Source: Pelagibacteraceae bacterium BACL5 MAG-120820-bin39 (GTDB lineage Bacteria > Pseudomonadota > Alphaproteobacteria > Pelagibacterales > Pelagibacteraceae). Taken from it: a DNA stretch of 39,080 nt. A model generated the notes under the pieces. That model worked only from the letters and a program-made list of their open reading frames with translations. It was not told the origin of the DNA and did not search any database. The stretch covers positions 1 to 39,080 of the forward strand of contig LIBV01000001.1 of assembly GCA_001438335.1 (NCBI GenBank). Reading direction: 5' to 3'. Positions within the stretch are counted from its first letter, which is position 1. Each line of letters starts with the position of its first letter. The position numbers were made by a program, and so were the translations under genes. This document shows, piece after piece, positions 25,081 through 35,125 of the stretch.

Positions 25081-27987
25081 TTATTCAAAAACTTTTTTAA
25101 TAATTTCTTGTTGCTGAGAAATATGCCTTTTCGCATAACCTGTTGCTGGGGATGCATCTGGGCTTCTTCCAATATAAGAAATTTCTTTATTATTAGCCTT
25201 AATATTATCTAATGTCCATTGGATATAGTCTCTTACAGAGAACCAAGCACCCATATTCTTAGGTTCTTCCTGACACCAATAAAACTTGGCAGATTTTGCA
25301 TATGGTTTTATTTCTTTCACTAAACTTTTTGCTGGAAATGGATAAAGTTGTTCAATCCTAAATAAAACAACATCATCTACTTTAAGTTTTTCTCTTGCTT
25401 CTAATAAATCAAAATAAACTTTGCCCGAACACATAATAACTTTTCTAATTTTTGAACTTGGTTTGAGTTTAATAAAACCATTATAAGCAGGATCGATAGC
25501 ATGATCCCACATAACTCTATGGAAAGAATTCTTTTTATTAAAATCAACCAAATTTGATACACAATATTTGTTTCTTAATAAAGATTTTGGTGTCATAATT
25601 ACTAATGGTTTTCTAAAATCTCTATTCATCTGTCTTCTAAGGGCATGAAAATAATTTGCAGGTGTTGTGCAATTTAATACTTGCATATTATCATTAGAAC
25701 AAAGTTGAAGAAATCTTTCAAGTCGCGCTGAAGAATGTTCTGGGCCTTGACCTTCATAGCCATGAGGTAATAACATTACTAGTCCAGATGCTCTTGACCA
25801 CTTCCTTTCTCCTGATGAAATAAATTGATCGATAATGACCTGTGCACTATTAGCAAAATCTCCAAATTGCGCCTCCCACAATGTAAGTGTGTTGGGTTCT
25901 ACCAAGCTATAACCATATTCAAATCCTAATACTGCTAACTCTGATAAAAAACTGTCAACAATTTCAAATTGTTTTTGACTTTTTGAAATATTATTTAGAG
26001 GAACGTATCTTTTATTATTTAGTTGATTTCTTAATACTGAGTGTCTTTGACTAAAAGTACCTCTTCCAGAGTCCTGGCCCACTAATCTTACTGGAAAACC
26101 TTGTTCCACTAAAGAACCAAAAGCTAAAGCCTCAGCAGTTGCCCAATCAATATTTTTACCTTCATCTATAGATTTTTTTCTAGATTCAAAAATTTTAATT
26201 ATTGTCTTATGAGCACTAACATCAGCAGGGATAACATTGATTTTATTTGAAATCTCTTTTAAAACTTTTTCATCAACACCACTTATTCCTCGTTTGTCTT
26301 TTCCTTTTTCTGGTTTGTATCTTGACCAAGTACCCTCAAACCATTCTATTTTAGGTTTATAATCTTTTGCATTTTTAAATTGATCATGTAATAAATCTTT
26401 AAATTTATCTATTTTTTCTTTTAATGATTTTTCATTAAATAATTTTTGTTCAATTAACTTTTTGCCATACAAGTTGGTTACTGTTGGATGTGATCTTATT
26501 TTTTTGTACATCAATGGCTGTGTAAATGAAGGTTCGTCTCCCTCATTATGACCAAATCTTCTGTAACAAATTAAATCAATAACTACATCTCTATTAAATT
26601 TAAGTCTAAATTCTGTAGCAATTCTTGTTGCATAAACCACAGCTTCAGGATCATCACCATTTACATGAAATATAGGCGCTTCAACCATTTTAGCCACATC
26701 TGAAGGATAAGGAGAAGATCTAGCAAACCTAGGACTAGTAGTAAAACCAATTTGATTATTAACTATTATATGGATTGTTCCACCAGTATTATGCCCAGGT
26801 AAACCTGACATTGCAAAACATTCAGCAACAATTCCTTGACCTGCAAAAGCTGCGTCCCCGTGTATTAAAATAGGTATTACTTTATTTCTTTGTTTGTCTT
26901 TGTGGAAATATTGCTTAGCTCTTGTTTGACCCAGAACAACTGGATTTACCGCCTCTAAGTGCGATGGATTATCTGTCAAACTGACATGCACTGAATTTCC
27001 ATCAAATTCCCTATCTGAAGATGCTCCAAGATGATATTTAACATCTCCCGCTCCATCTTTTGTTGGTGAATGAATATCTCCAGTAAATTCATTGAATATT
27101 CTTTTATAAGACTTTTGTAAAACATTTGCCAAAACGTTTAATCGGCCTCTATGAGACATGCCAATTTTAACTTCTAAAACATTTGATTGGCCGCCAATTT
27201 TAATAATTTGTTCAAGTGCTGGAATTAAACTTTCACCACCATCTAGACCAAAACGCTTTGTGCCAACATATTTGGTATGTAAAAATTTTTCAAAACCTTC
27301 TGCTTGAATCAATTTATTTAAAATTCCTTCTTTACCAATTTCGGTAAATTCAAGAGCATTTTTGTCTAGTTCTATCCTATCTCTAAGCCACTTTCTCTCC
27401 TCAGGATTTGTAATATGCATATATTCATAACCAACCGGACCACAATAAACTTTATTTAGAAAATCTAATATTTCTCTTACATTTGATTTTTTTTTATTTA
27501 TGACCCCATCTAAATAAATTTCTTTTTTATAATCGCTACTTTTAAACCCATAATGTTCAGGATGTAGTTCATCTAAATACTCTGTTTTCATCATACCTAG
27601 AGGATCTAGCTTTGCTAAAAGATGTCCTCTTTGTCTATAGGCCCTGATTAGGGCAACTGCTCTTATAGAATCTGAGTTACTTTTAATAATTTCGTCAGAG
27701 CCTAACAAGGCTCCATTGTTTTTTTCTAAATGACCGTTAGTTGGTTCCTGGGTATCCTCAGAAATATCTTTTATTTTAATTTTTTTTAATGGGTTCCATG
27801 ATGGACCTTTAATTTCATTTGCTATAACTTCTATTTCTTCACCCAAATCATCAAAATATTCTTTCCAGCTTTTAGGTAGCTCTGGATCTTTATTAATGTA
27901 TCGAACATACATTTCTTCAATAAATGCACTATTCGATTTATTTAAAAATGAGGTTTTTTCGAATTCTAGATTCTTATTTAAAGACAT
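25081..27987 (-). CDS. sucA: 2-oxoglutarate dehydrogenase E1 component
   Basis: This 968-residue thiamine-diphosphate enzyme decarboxylates 2-oxoglutarate and loads the succinyl group on E2 lipoate. The N-terminal SAFIEEMYVRYINKDPELP, the FTEIGKEGILNKLIQAEGFE segment, HRGRLNVLANVL, GDAAFAGQG (thiamine diphosphate) and the C-terminal QEEPKNMGAWF are family signatures. Length is typical of alphaproteobacterial E1o. No Shine-Dalgarno is visible before the ATG; a strong promoter lies only 11 bp upstream (see that entry), so this gene may be translated from an almost leaderless mRNA. Confidence 0.97.
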   Translation of the reverse strand: MSLNKNLEFEKTSFLNKSNSAFIEEMYVRYINKDPELPKSWKEYFDDLGEEIEVIANEIKGPSWNPLKKIKIKDISEDTQEPTNGHLEKNNGALLGSDEIIKSNSDSIRAVALIRAYRQRGHLLAKLDPLGMMKTEYLDELHPEHYGFKSSDYKKEIYLDGVINKKKSNVREILDFLNKVYCGPVGYEYMHITNPEERKWLRDRIELDKNALEFTEIGKEGILNKLIQAEGFEKFLHTKYVGTKRFGLDGGESLIPALEQIIKIGGQSNVLEVKIGMSHRGRLNVLANVLQKSYKRIFNEFTGDIHSPTKDGAGDVKYHLGASSDREFDGNSVHVSLTDNPSHLEAVNPVVLGQTRAKQYFHKDKQRNKVIPILIHGDAAFAGQGIVAECFAMSGLPGHNTGGTIHIIVNNQIGFTTSPRFARSSPYPSDVAKMVEAPIFHVNGDDPEAVVYATRIATEFRLKFNRDVVIDLICYRRFGHNEGDEPSFTQPLMYKKIRSHPTVTNLYGKKLIEQKLFNEKSLKEKIDKFKDLLHDQFKNAKDYKPKIEWFEGTWSRYKPEKGKDKRGISGVDEKVLKEISNKINVIPADVSAHKTIIKIFESRKKSIDEGKNIDWATAEALAFGSLVEQGFPVRLVGQDSGRGTFSQRHSVLRNQLNNKRYVPLNNISKSQKQFEIVDSFLSELAVLGFEYGYSLVEPNTLTLWEAQFGDFANSAQVIIDQFISSGERKWSRASGLVMLLPHGYEGQGPEHSSARLERFLQLCSNDNMQVLNCTTPANYFHALRRQMNRDFRKPLVIMTPKSLLRNKYCVSNLVDFNKKNSFHRVMWDHAIDPAYNGFIKLKPSSKIRKVIMCSGKVYFDLLEAREKLKVDDVVLFRIEQLYPFPAKSLVKEIKPYAKSAKFYWCQEEPKNMGAWFSVRDYIQWTLDNIKANNKEISYIGRSPDASPATGYAKRHISQQQEIIKKVFE

Positions 27988-27998
27988 TTATTTTTAGA

Positions 27999-28026
27999 AT
28001 TATAATGCTGGATCACCAATTTTCAA
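27999..28026 (-). promoter_or_regulatory. Predicted internal promoter for sucA-sucB-lpdA (TTGAAA-N16-TATAAT)
   Basis: On the minus strand TTGAAA (28026-28021) overlaps the sucD stop codon, and a perfect TATAAT (28004-27999) follows after 16 bp. Only 11 nt separate the -10 from the sucA ATG, so transcription would start 3-5 nt before the ATG. Hexamers are seen directly; activity is inferred. Confidence 0.72.
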
Positions 28027-28898
28027 TTAGACAATTTATCAAAAAGTGTTTTTCCTATTATTGATGGTGATTTTGCAATAGTAATTCCACACTCTTCCAT
28101 TTTTTTTATTTTATCTTCTGCACCACCTTTGCCACCTGAAATTATAGCGCCTGCATGCCCCATTCTTCTTCCTGGAGGAGCGGTAATACCCGCTATAAAT
28201 CCAACCATTGGTTTTTTAATCTTATGATTTTTAACAAATTCTGCAGATTCCTCTTCAGCAGTTCCTCCAATCTCTCCAATCATAAGAATAGATTCAGTTT
28301 CTGGATCATTTAAAAATAAATCTAAACAATCGATAAAGTTTGTTCCATTAATTGGATCACCTCCAATTCCTATACAGGTTGATTGACCTAATCCATTTTC
28401 TGTAGTTTGAGCAACTGCTTCATAAGTTAAAGTCCCAGATCTAGACACAATACCTACAGACCCTCTTTTATGAATGCTTCCAGGCATAATTCCAATTTTG
28501 CATTCATCAGGAGTAATTATACCTGGGCAATTTGGACCTATTAATCGACTTTTTGAATTTATAAGTTTTTGTTTAACTTTAAGCATATCTTGAATTGGAA
28601 TACCCTCGGTAATGCACACAATTAAATCTATTGAAGCATCGATTGCTTCAATTATAGCTGCTGCTGCAAATTTTGCTGGCACATAAATCATGGTTGCATC
28701 TGCTCCAACCTCATTTTTTGCTTCTGCAACTGTATTAAAAACTGGTCTTTCTAAATGTTTTTGGCCACCTTTTTTAGGGGTAACACCTCCAACTAAATTT
28801 GTTCCATATTTAATAGCTTGCTCAGAATGAAATGTTCCATGGGCTCCGGTAAAACCCTGACAAATAACTTTTGTATTTTTATTAACAAGCACAGACAT
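28023..28898 (-). CDS. sucD: Succinyl-CoA synthetase alpha subunit
   Basis: This 291-residue subunit binds CoA (GFTGAHGTFHSEQAI near 16-30) and carries the phosphorylated His in GHAGAIISGGKGGA near 245. With sucC it makes ATP or GTP from succinyl-CoA. GPNCPGIITPDE and GGTAEEESAEF are further signatures. It begins right after the sucC stop, without a gap. Confidence 0.97.
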   Translation of the reverse strand: MSVLVNKNTKVICQGFTGAHGTFHSEQAIKYGTNLVGGVTPKKGGQKHLERPVFNTVAEAKNEVGADATMIYVPAKFAAAAIIEAIDASIDLIVCITEGIPIQDMLKVKQKLINSKSRLIGPNCPGIITPDECKIGIMPGSIHKRGSVGIVSRSGTLTYEAVAQTTENGLGQSTCIGIGGDPINGTNFIDCLDLFLNDPETESILMIGEIGGTAEEESAEFVKNHKIKKPMVGFIAGITAPPGRRMGHAGAIISGGKGGAEDKIKKMEECGITIAKSPSIIGKTLFDKLSN

Positions 28899-30059
28899 TT
28901 ATTTTATTGCTCCAACAATTTTTTTAGCCGCATCATCTAAATTTTCGGCAGAAATCAATTTTAATCCTGAGTTATCTAATATTTCTTTTCCCTCTTTAAA
29001 ATTTGTACCTGCCAGTCTTACTACTAATGGAACATTAATATTTATTTCTTTAGCTGCATCTACTACTCCCTGAGCAAGAACATCACAACGCATAATGCCT
29101 CCAAAAATATTTATTAAAATTCCTTTTACATTTTTATCTGATAAAATTATTTTAAATGCTGCGGAGACTTTTTCTTTAGAAGCTCCACCTCCAACATCTA
29201 AAAAATTAGCAGGTTCTTCACCATAAAGTTTAATAATATCCATAGTAGCCATGGCTAATCCAGCACCATTAACCATACAACCAATACTTCCATCTAACTT
29301 AATATATGCTAAGTCGTATTTGCTAGCTTCAATTTCTGCAGGATCTTCTTCGTTTAAATCTCTTAATTCTAATATTTCAGGATGTCTAAATAATGCATTG
29401 TCATCAAAATTTACTTTCGCATCAAGGCAAATAATTTTTTCTTCTTTAGTAAGAATTAATGGATTTATCTCAACCATGTTAGCATCTGTACTTATAAACA
29501 TCTTGTAAATTGATTTAATCAAATTAATCGCTTCAATTTTAGCTGATCCATTTAAAGAAAAAATATTAATTATTTTATTACAATCCTCTTTACTAATTTC
29601 ATCTTTAAAATCAACCTTAGTGGTAATTATTTTATCAGGTGTTTTTGCAGCTACCTCTTCGATATCCATTCCGCCTTGATCACTAGAAATAAATGCAATT
29701 TTAGAACTTGCTCTATCTACTAAACAGGATAAATAAAATTCTTTTTCAATATTTGATGAAACTTCAACATACAATCTTTTGACTTCTCTTCCTTCTGGGC
29801 CAGTTTGATGTGTTATTAATTTTTTTCCCAATAATTCTTTTGCAGATACCTCTAGCTCCTCAATTGTATTAAGTATCTTAACACCACCAGCTTTACCTCT
29901 ACCTCCAGCATGGATTTGTGCCTTTAAAACATACTTATCGGTTATTAAGGACTTTGATTTTTTGACTAAATCATCAACAGAAGTAGAAAAAATACCGTCT
30001 GGGACGACAGCACCATATTTTTTTAAAATTGCTTTAGCCTGATGTTCGTGGATGTTCAT
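28899..30059 (-). CDS. sucC: Succinyl-CoA synthetase beta subunit (ADP/GDP-forming)
   Basis: A 386-residue ATP-grasp subunit. MNIHEHQAKAILKKYG at the N-terminus, KAQIHAGGRGKAGGVK (nucleotide binding), MVEINPLILT and the C-terminal IFGGIMRCDVLAQGVV are signatures. Length matches the bacterial protein. It lies 2 bp downstream of mdh, the alphaproteobacterial order mdh-sucC-sucD-sucA. Confidence 0.97.
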   Translation of the reverse strand: MNIHEHQAKAILKKYGAVVPDGIFSTSVDDLVKKSKSLITDKYVLKAQIHAGGRGKAGGVKILNTIEELEVSAKELLGKKLITHQTGPEGREVKRLYVEVSSNIEKEFYLSCLVDRASSKIAFISSDQGGMDIEEVAAKTPDKIITTKVDFKDEISKEDCNKIINIFSLNGSAKIEAINLIKSIYKMFISTDANMVEINPLILTKEEKIICLDAKVNFDDNALFRHPEILELRDLNEEDPAEIEASKYDLAYIKLDGSIGCMVNGAGLAMATMDIIKLYGEEPANFLDVGGGASKEKVSAAFKIILSDKNVKGILINIFGGIMRCDVLAQGVVDAAKEININVPLVVRLAGTNFKEGKEILDNSGLKLISAENLDDAAKKIVGAIK

Positions 30060-30061
30060 TA

Positions 30062-31024
30062 TTACTTAGCTAAATCCGGATCAATCGCTGATGCTGCTTC
30101 CCATAATTTTTTAACAGCATCTACTGAATTCATAAATTCTGATTTCTCTTTTTCATCTAAATTAATAATTTCAATTTTTTCAACACCTTCCTTGCCAATA
30201 ATTATTGGAACACCCGCATAGATATTGTTAACCCCATACTCACCATTCATGAAAGCTGCACATGGAACCATTTTTTTTTCATCATTTAAATAGGCTTTAG
30301 CCATTTCAACACCTGATGCAGCTGGTGCGTAAAATGCAGAACCTTTTTCCAAATATTTAACTATTTCTGCTCCTCCATCACGAGTTCTTTGATTTATGCT
30401 CTCTAATCTTTCAGGAGAAATTTTTCCTTCTTTAACTATTTCCATTAGAGGCTTGCCTGAAACTTTAGTAAATCTAGGTAGTGGCACCATTGTATCTCCA
30501 TGACCACCCATTACCATTGCTTCAATTTCTCTAACTGGAACATTAAATTCTAAAGACAAAAATAATTTAAATCTTGAGCTATCAAGTATACCTGCCATTC
30601 CGACTACTTTGTTTGTCGGTAGTCCAGAATATTTTTGAAATGCCATTACCATCACATCTAGAGGGTTAGTAATACATATAACAAAAGCGTTGGGTGCATT
30701 CTGTTTAACACCTTCTGCAACTTGTTTAATAATTTTTAGATTTATTCCCAATAAATCATCTCTACTCATCCCAGGTTTTCTAGGAACGCCTGCTGTAATT
30801 ATAATTACATCTGAGTCTTTAATGTCTTTATAGTCATCAGTTCCACTAAATTTAACATTAAATCCATCAACAGACGATGATTGTGCAATGTCTAATGCTT
30901 TTCCTTTTGCAACTCCACTTGCTACATCAAACAATACAACTTCATCAACTAATTCTTTTATTCCGATTAAGTGAGCTAAAGTACCACCAATTTGTCCAGC
31001 TCCTATTAACGATATTTTCTTCAT
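30062..31024 (-). CDS. mdh: Malate dehydrogenase (LDH-like type)
   Basis: This 320-residue NAD-dependent enzyme oxidises malate to oxaloacetate. The Rossmann motif GAGQIGG is at 8-14, ITAGVPRKPGMSRDDLL carries substrate-binding arginines, TNPLD follows, and the catalytic His is in MGGHGDTMVPL. The ArgxxxxxArg loop with Arg rather than Gln at the discriminating site supports malate over lactate. It sits 10 bp downstream of mmsA. Confidence 0.95.
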   Translation of the reverse strand: MKKISLIGAGQIGGTLAHLIGIKELVDEVVLFDVASGVAKGKALDIAQSSSVDGFNVKFSGTDDYKDIKDSDVIIITAGVPRKPGMSRDDLLGINLKIIKQVAEGVKQNAPNAFVICITNPLDVMVMAFQKYSGLPTNKVVGMAGILDSSRFKLFLSLEFNVPVREIEAMVMGGHGDTMVPLPRFTKVSGKPLMEIVKEGKISPERLESINQRTRDGGAEIVKYLEKGSAFYAPAASGVEMAKAYLNDEKKMVPCAAFMNGEYGVNNIYAGVPIIIGKEGVEKIEIINLDEKEKSEFMNSVDAVKKLWEAASAIDPDLAK

Positions 31025-31034
31025 GATTTACCTT

Positions 31035-32528
31035 TTATTTCATCGTTGGCATCACAAATTCTGCATTTGAGCGAATTCCTGAAGGCCATCTTGATGTAAC
31101 TGTTTTTAATTTTGTATAAAATTTAATTCCTTCCATGCCATGCATTGCACTATCTCCAAATAATGATCTCTTCCATCCACCAAAACTATGAAATGCCATA
31201 GGCACTGGAATAGGAACATTAATTCCAACCATTCCTACTTGGATTTTGCTAGCAAATGTTCTTCCTGCATCTCCATCTCTTGTGTAGATGCTTACTCCAT
31301 TGCCATATTCATGGTCATTAATTAGTTTAGCCGCATCTTCAAAAGTTTTAACTCGAACTACTGATAAAACTGGTCCAAAAATTTCTTCTTTATAAATTCT
31401 CATATCTTTATTAACGTGATCAAATAAACATCCGCCGATATAAAAACCGTTTTCATAGCCTTGTAATTTTAAATTTCTTCCGTCAACTACAAGTTTTGCA
31501 CCCTCTTTAACTCCTAGATCAACATAACTTTTTACTTTTTCAAGATGCTCTTTAGTAACTAATGGACCCATTTCAGATGTCATATCCATTCCTGGACCTA
31601 CTTTTAATGCCTCAGCTTTTTTAGATAATCTTGAAACTAATTCATCTCCAATATCACCCACTGCTACCGCAACAGATTGTGCCATACATCTTTCTCCAGC
31701 CGAACCATATGCGGCACCCATTAAACCGTTTACTGCACCATCTAAATCACAGTCTGGCATTACTACTAAATGATTTTTAGCACCACCCAATGCTTGAACT
31801 CTTTTTTCATTTTTAGCTGAATTTTCATAAATATATTTTGCAATGGGAGTAGATCCCACAAAGCTTACAGCTTTAATATCTGGGTTGGTTAAAATTGCAT
31901 CTACTGACTCTTTATCTCCATTAACTACATTAAAAACTCCATCTGGTAGCCCAGCTTCTTTTAAAAGTTCAGCTAATCTTATCGGGCAAGACGGATCTTT
32001 TTCAGAAGGTTTTAAAATAAAAGTATTTCCACAGGCAATTGCAATTGGAAACATCCACATTGGAACCATCGCTGGAAAGTTAAATGGTGTAATTCCAGCA
32101 ACAACACCCAAAGGCTGTCTGATTGACCAGCTATCTACATTAGTTCCAACATTTTCTGAAAATTCACCTTTCAGTAAATGCGGTATACCACAGGCAAACT
32201 CGACAACTTCTAAACCTCTAGTTAGAGAACCTTTGGCATCTTCATATACTTTGCCGTGTTCTGAAACAATTAACTTTGTTAATTCATCTGAATTTTTTTC
32301 TATCAATTCTTTGAATTTGAACATCACTCTTGCTCTTTGAAGAGCAGGTTTTAAAGACCAAGTTTCAAATGCTTTTTTAGCAACTGCAACTGCTTGATCT
32401 AAATCAGATTTTGAAGCAAGTCTTACTTCGGACTCTTGTTCGCCAGTAGCTGGGTTAAATACATTGCCTTTTCTATTAGACGTACCAGAAATTGTTTTTC
32501 CACCTACGAAATGCTCAATAATTTTCAT
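31035..32528 (-). CDS. mmsA: Methylmalonate-semialdehyde dehydrogenase (CoA-acylating)
   Basis: A 497-residue aldehyde dehydrogenase of the MmsA type, which converts methylmalonate semialdehyde (or malonate semialdehyde) with CoA and NAD to propionyl-CoA (or acetyl-CoA) and CO2. GITPFNFPAMVPMWMFP (145-161), the GSTPIAKYIYENSA segment and catalytic Cys281 in GSAGERCMAQS are typical. It breaks the otherwise standard sdh-mdh-suc order, lying between sdhB (42-bp gap) and mdh. Roles in valine, inositol or propionate/DMSP carbon use are all possible; substrate is not shown by sequence. Confidence 0.9.
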   Translation of the reverse strand: MKIIEHFVGGKTISGTSNRKGNVFNPATGEQESEVRLASKSDLDQAVAVAKKAFETWSLKPALQRARVMFKFKELIEKNSDELTKLIVSEHGKVYEDAKGSLTRGLEVVEFACGIPHLLKGEFSENVGTNVDSWSIRQPLGVVAGITPFNFPAMVPMWMFPIAIACGNTFILKPSEKDPSCPIRLAELLKEAGLPDGVFNVVNGDKESVDAILTNPDIKAVSFVGSTPIAKYIYENSAKNEKRVQALGGAKNHLVVMPDCDLDGAVNGLMGAAYGSAGERCMAQSVAVAVGDIGDELVSRLSKKAEALKVGPGMDMTSEMGPLVTKEHLEKVKSYVDLGVKEGAKLVVDGRNLKLQGYENGFYIGGCLFDHVNKDMRIYKEEIFGPVLSVVRVKTFEDAAKLINDHEYGNGVSIYTRDGDAGRTFASKIQVGMVGINVPIPVPMAFHSFGGWKRSLFGDSAMHGMEGIKFYTKLKTVTSRWPSGIRSNAEFVMPTMK

Positions 32529-32551
32529 GAATATGAACTTTTAAATCAAAA

Positions 32552-32574
32552 TATCCTATTAGTCTAATGTTTAA
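32552..32574 (-). promoter_or_regulatory. Weak possible promoter before mmsA (TTTAAA-N16-TATTTT)
   Basis: On the minus strand TTTAAA at the sdhB stop codon and TATTTT 16 bp later lie in the 42-bp spacer. Each matches the consensus at four positions. In such AT-rich DNA this could be chance; I list it because this is one of the few sizeable gaps in the block. Confidence 0.25.
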
Positions 32575-33350
32575 ATATTAGCTGTAGCTAACATTTTTTT
32601 TATTTCTGCAATTGCTTTAGCAGGGTTTAATCCTTTTGGACACGCACTTGTGCAGTTAAGAATGGTATGACATCGGTAAAGTTTTAATTCATCTCCAACT
32701 TTTTTTAATCTAGCTTCTCTTTCTTCATCTCTACTATCCATAATCCATCTATACGCTTGAAGCAAAACTGCTGGACCTAAGTATTTATCTCCATTCCACC
32801 AATAACTTGGACATGAAGTAGAGCAACACGCACACATTATGCACTCATAAGCACCATCAAGTTTTGCTCTATCTTCTTTAGATTGTCTAATTTCATTAGT
32901 TTCATTTTTGGAACTAGTTTTTAACCACGGTTCAATTGATTGATATTGTTTATATAATCCGTCTAAATCTCCAATTAAATCTCTTTTAACTTTTAAATGA
33001 GGTAATGGATAAATATTTAGTTCTCCTTTAATTTCTGAGTGAGGTGTAGTACAGGCTAATCCATTTTTGCCTCCCATGTTCATTGCACAGGATCCACAAA
33101 CTCCATGAGCACATGATCTTCTGTATGCTAAAGTCGGATCAATCTCATTTTTAATTTTATTTAAAATATCTAAGACTTTTGTTGAACAATTATCCATCTC
33201 AACTTCATAACTATCCAATCTTGGATTTTCACCTGATGAGGGATCCCATCTATAAACATTAACTGTCTTTAAATTTTTGGAACCAGTCTTATCTTTGAAA
33301 AATTTTCCTTTTTGAACTTTAGAATTTTCAGGTAAATTAATCTGAACCAT
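32571..33350 (-). CDS. sdhB: Succinate dehydrogenase iron-sulfur subunit
   Basis: This 259-residue subunit carries the three Fe-S centres of complex II. The [2Fe-2S] ligands are in RRSCAHGVCGSCAMN and the downstream LACTT; the [4Fe-4S] motif CIMCACCSTSCP and the [3Fe-4S] CHTILNCTSACPKGLNP follow in order. It passes electrons from SdhA to the membrane quinone site. Its ATG overlaps the sdhA stop by 1 bp. Confidence 0.98.
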   Translation of the reverse strand: MVQINLPENSKVQKGKFFKDKTGSKNLKTVNVYRWDPSSGENPRLDSYEVEMDNCSTKVLDILNKIKNEIDPTLAYRRSCAHGVCGSCAMNMGGKNGLACTTPHSEIKGELNIYPLPHLKVKRDLIGDLDGLYKQYQSIEPWLKTSSKNETNEIRQSKEDRAKLDGAYECIMCACCSTSCPSYWWNGDKYLGPAVLLQAYRWIMDSRDEEREARLKKVGDELKLYRCHTILNCTSACPKGLNPAKAIAEIKKMLATANI

Positions 33351-35125
33351 TAATAAACTCTTTCCTGAGGTGGAAAATATTGAACATCATTAGTTAATGT
33401 AGATTTTGTTACTGGTCTATAATTAATCTTAGTATTTTTTCCATCGCACCATGCTAATGTATGTTGCATAAATTTCTCATCATTTCTTTTTGGAAAGTCT
33501 TCTCTGGCATGTGCTCCTCTACTTTCTTTTCTATTATAAGCAGAGTCAACTGTTACTAGGGCTTGTCTTATTAAATTATCAAACTCTAGTGTTTCAACTA
33601 AGTCAGTATTAAATATTAAAGATCTGTCTTGAACTGAAATGGAACCCATTCCATCGTAAGTTTTTCTTATTTCTTCCACACCTTCTTTTAATGTTTTTTC
33701 AGTTCTAAAAACTGCGCATTTGGATTGCATTGTTTTTTGCATTGATAATCTTAGTTCTGATGTTGCATTATCTCCATTAGCATTTCTCAATTTATCAAAT
33801 CTATCCAAACATTTTTCAGTTTCAGAATTTCCTATTTCTTCATGTGACATTCCTGGCTTAATGATTTCTGCGGCTCTCTTTGCTGCTGCTCTACCAAATA
33901 CAACTAAATCTATTAATGAGTTAGATCCTAATCTATTTGCTCCATGAACAGATACACAAGCTGCTTCTCCTATAGCCATTAATCCTGGAACAACTTTATC
34001 TGAACCGTTTACGGTTAATACTTCAGCCTTATAATTTGTTGGAATTCCACCCATATTATAATGAACCGTTGGCACTACAGGAATTGGTTCTTTAGTTATA
34101 TCAACATTTGCAAACAATCTTGCGGCATCAGTTATACCGGGTAGTCTGCTCTCAATTATATCTTTATCTAAATGACTTAAGTTTAAAAAAATATGATCTT
34201 TTTCTTTTCCAACACCTCTACCTTCATTAATTTCAATTGACATAGAGCGACTAACAATATCTCTTGAAGCTAAATCTTTTGCTTTAGGTGCGTATCGTTC
34301 CATAAATCTTTCACCTTTAGAATTGGTTAGATATCCACCTTCTCCTCTTGCTCCTTCTGTAATCAATGTGCCATGTCCATAAATACCTGTTGGATGAAAT
34401 TGAACAAATTCCATATCCTGTAATGGTAGGCCAGCTCTCAAAACCATTGCGTTTCCATCTCCTGTACATGTATGGGCAGAAGTAGCAGAATAGTATGCTT
34501 TACCATATCCACCTGTAGCAATGATTACTATGTGTGCTCTAAATCTATGAATAGTTCCATCGTTAAGGTTCCACGCTATTAATCCTTTGCACTCACCATC
34601 TTTCATCAATAAATCTAAAGCAAAGTACTCAATAAAAAATTCTGTATTATGTTTTAAAGCTTGACCATAAAGAGTATGAAGAATTGCATGACCAGTTCTA
34701 TCTGCTGCTGCACAAGTTCTTTGAACTATTCCATTTCCATAATTTTTAGTCATGCCTCCAAATGGTCTTTGATAAATTTTACCATCATCAGTTCGACTGA
34801 AAGGAACTCCGTATTTTTCTAACTCGACTACAGCTTTAGGAGCTTCTTTACAGAGATACTCAATACTATCTTGATCACCTAACCAATCAGCACCTTTAAC
34901 AGTGTCATACATGTGCCAACGCCAATCATCTTCGCCCATATTTCCCAATGCTGCAGAAATTCCACCTTGTGCAGCTGAAGTGTGACTTCTTGTAGGAAAT
35001 ACTTTTGAAATACATGCAGTTTTTAGACCAGCCTCACTTAGACCAACAGCAGCTCTTAAACCAGAACCACCAGCTCCAAGTACAACCACATCATATTCAT
35101 GATCAATTATTTTATAAGAACTCAT
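33350..35125 (-). CDS. sdhA: Succinate dehydrogenase flavoprotein subunit
   Basis: The 591-residue FAD subunit of complex II, oxidising succinate to fumarate. GAGGSGLRAA (17-26) binds FAD; His48 in TRSHTSAAQGG is the covalent flavin site. HPTGIYGHGTLITEGARGEGG and HVANRLGSNS-like HGANRLGSNSLIDL are catalytic-domain signatures. The start overlaps the sdhD end by 4 bp. Confidence 0.98.
   Translation of the reverse strand: MSSYKIIDHEYDVVVLGAGGSGLRAAVGLSEAGLKTACISKVFPTRSHTSAAQGGISAALGNMGEDDWRWHMYDTVKGADWLGDQDSIEYLCKEAPKAVVELEKYGVPFSRTDDGKIYQRPFGGMTKNYGNGIVQRTCAAADRTGHAILHTLYGQALKHNTEFFIEYFALDLLMKDGECKGLIAWNLNDGTIHRFRAHIVIIATGGYGKAYYSATSAHTCTGDGNAMVLRAGLPLQDMEFVQFHPTGIYGHGTLITEGARGEGGYLTNSKGERFMERYAPKAKDLASRDIVSRSMSIEINEGRGVGKEKDHIFLNLSHLDKDIIESRLPGITDAARLFANVDITKEPIPVVPTVHYNMGGIPTNYKAEVLTVNGSDKVVPGLMAIGEAACVSVHGANRLGSNSLIDLVVFGRAAAKRAAEIIKPGMSHEEIGNSETEKCLDRFDKLRNANGDNATSELRLSMQKTMQSKCAVFRTEKTLKEGVEEIRKTYDGMGSISVQDRSLIFNTDLVETLEFDNLIRQALVTVDSAYNRKESRGAHAREDFPKRNDEKFMQHTLAWCDGKNTKINYRPVTKSTLTNDVQYFPPQERVY

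Noticed and set aside
24639..25100. A 153-codon plus-strand open frame opposite sucB
   Set aside because: It lies antisense to the lipoyl domain and linker of sucB, where codon use keeps the opposite frame open; Ser/Leu/Thr-rich with no domain signs.
31843..32340. A 165-codon plus-strand open frame opposite mmsA
   Set aside because: Antisense shadow of a conserved dehydrogenase gene; no ribosome-binding site and no recognisable family.
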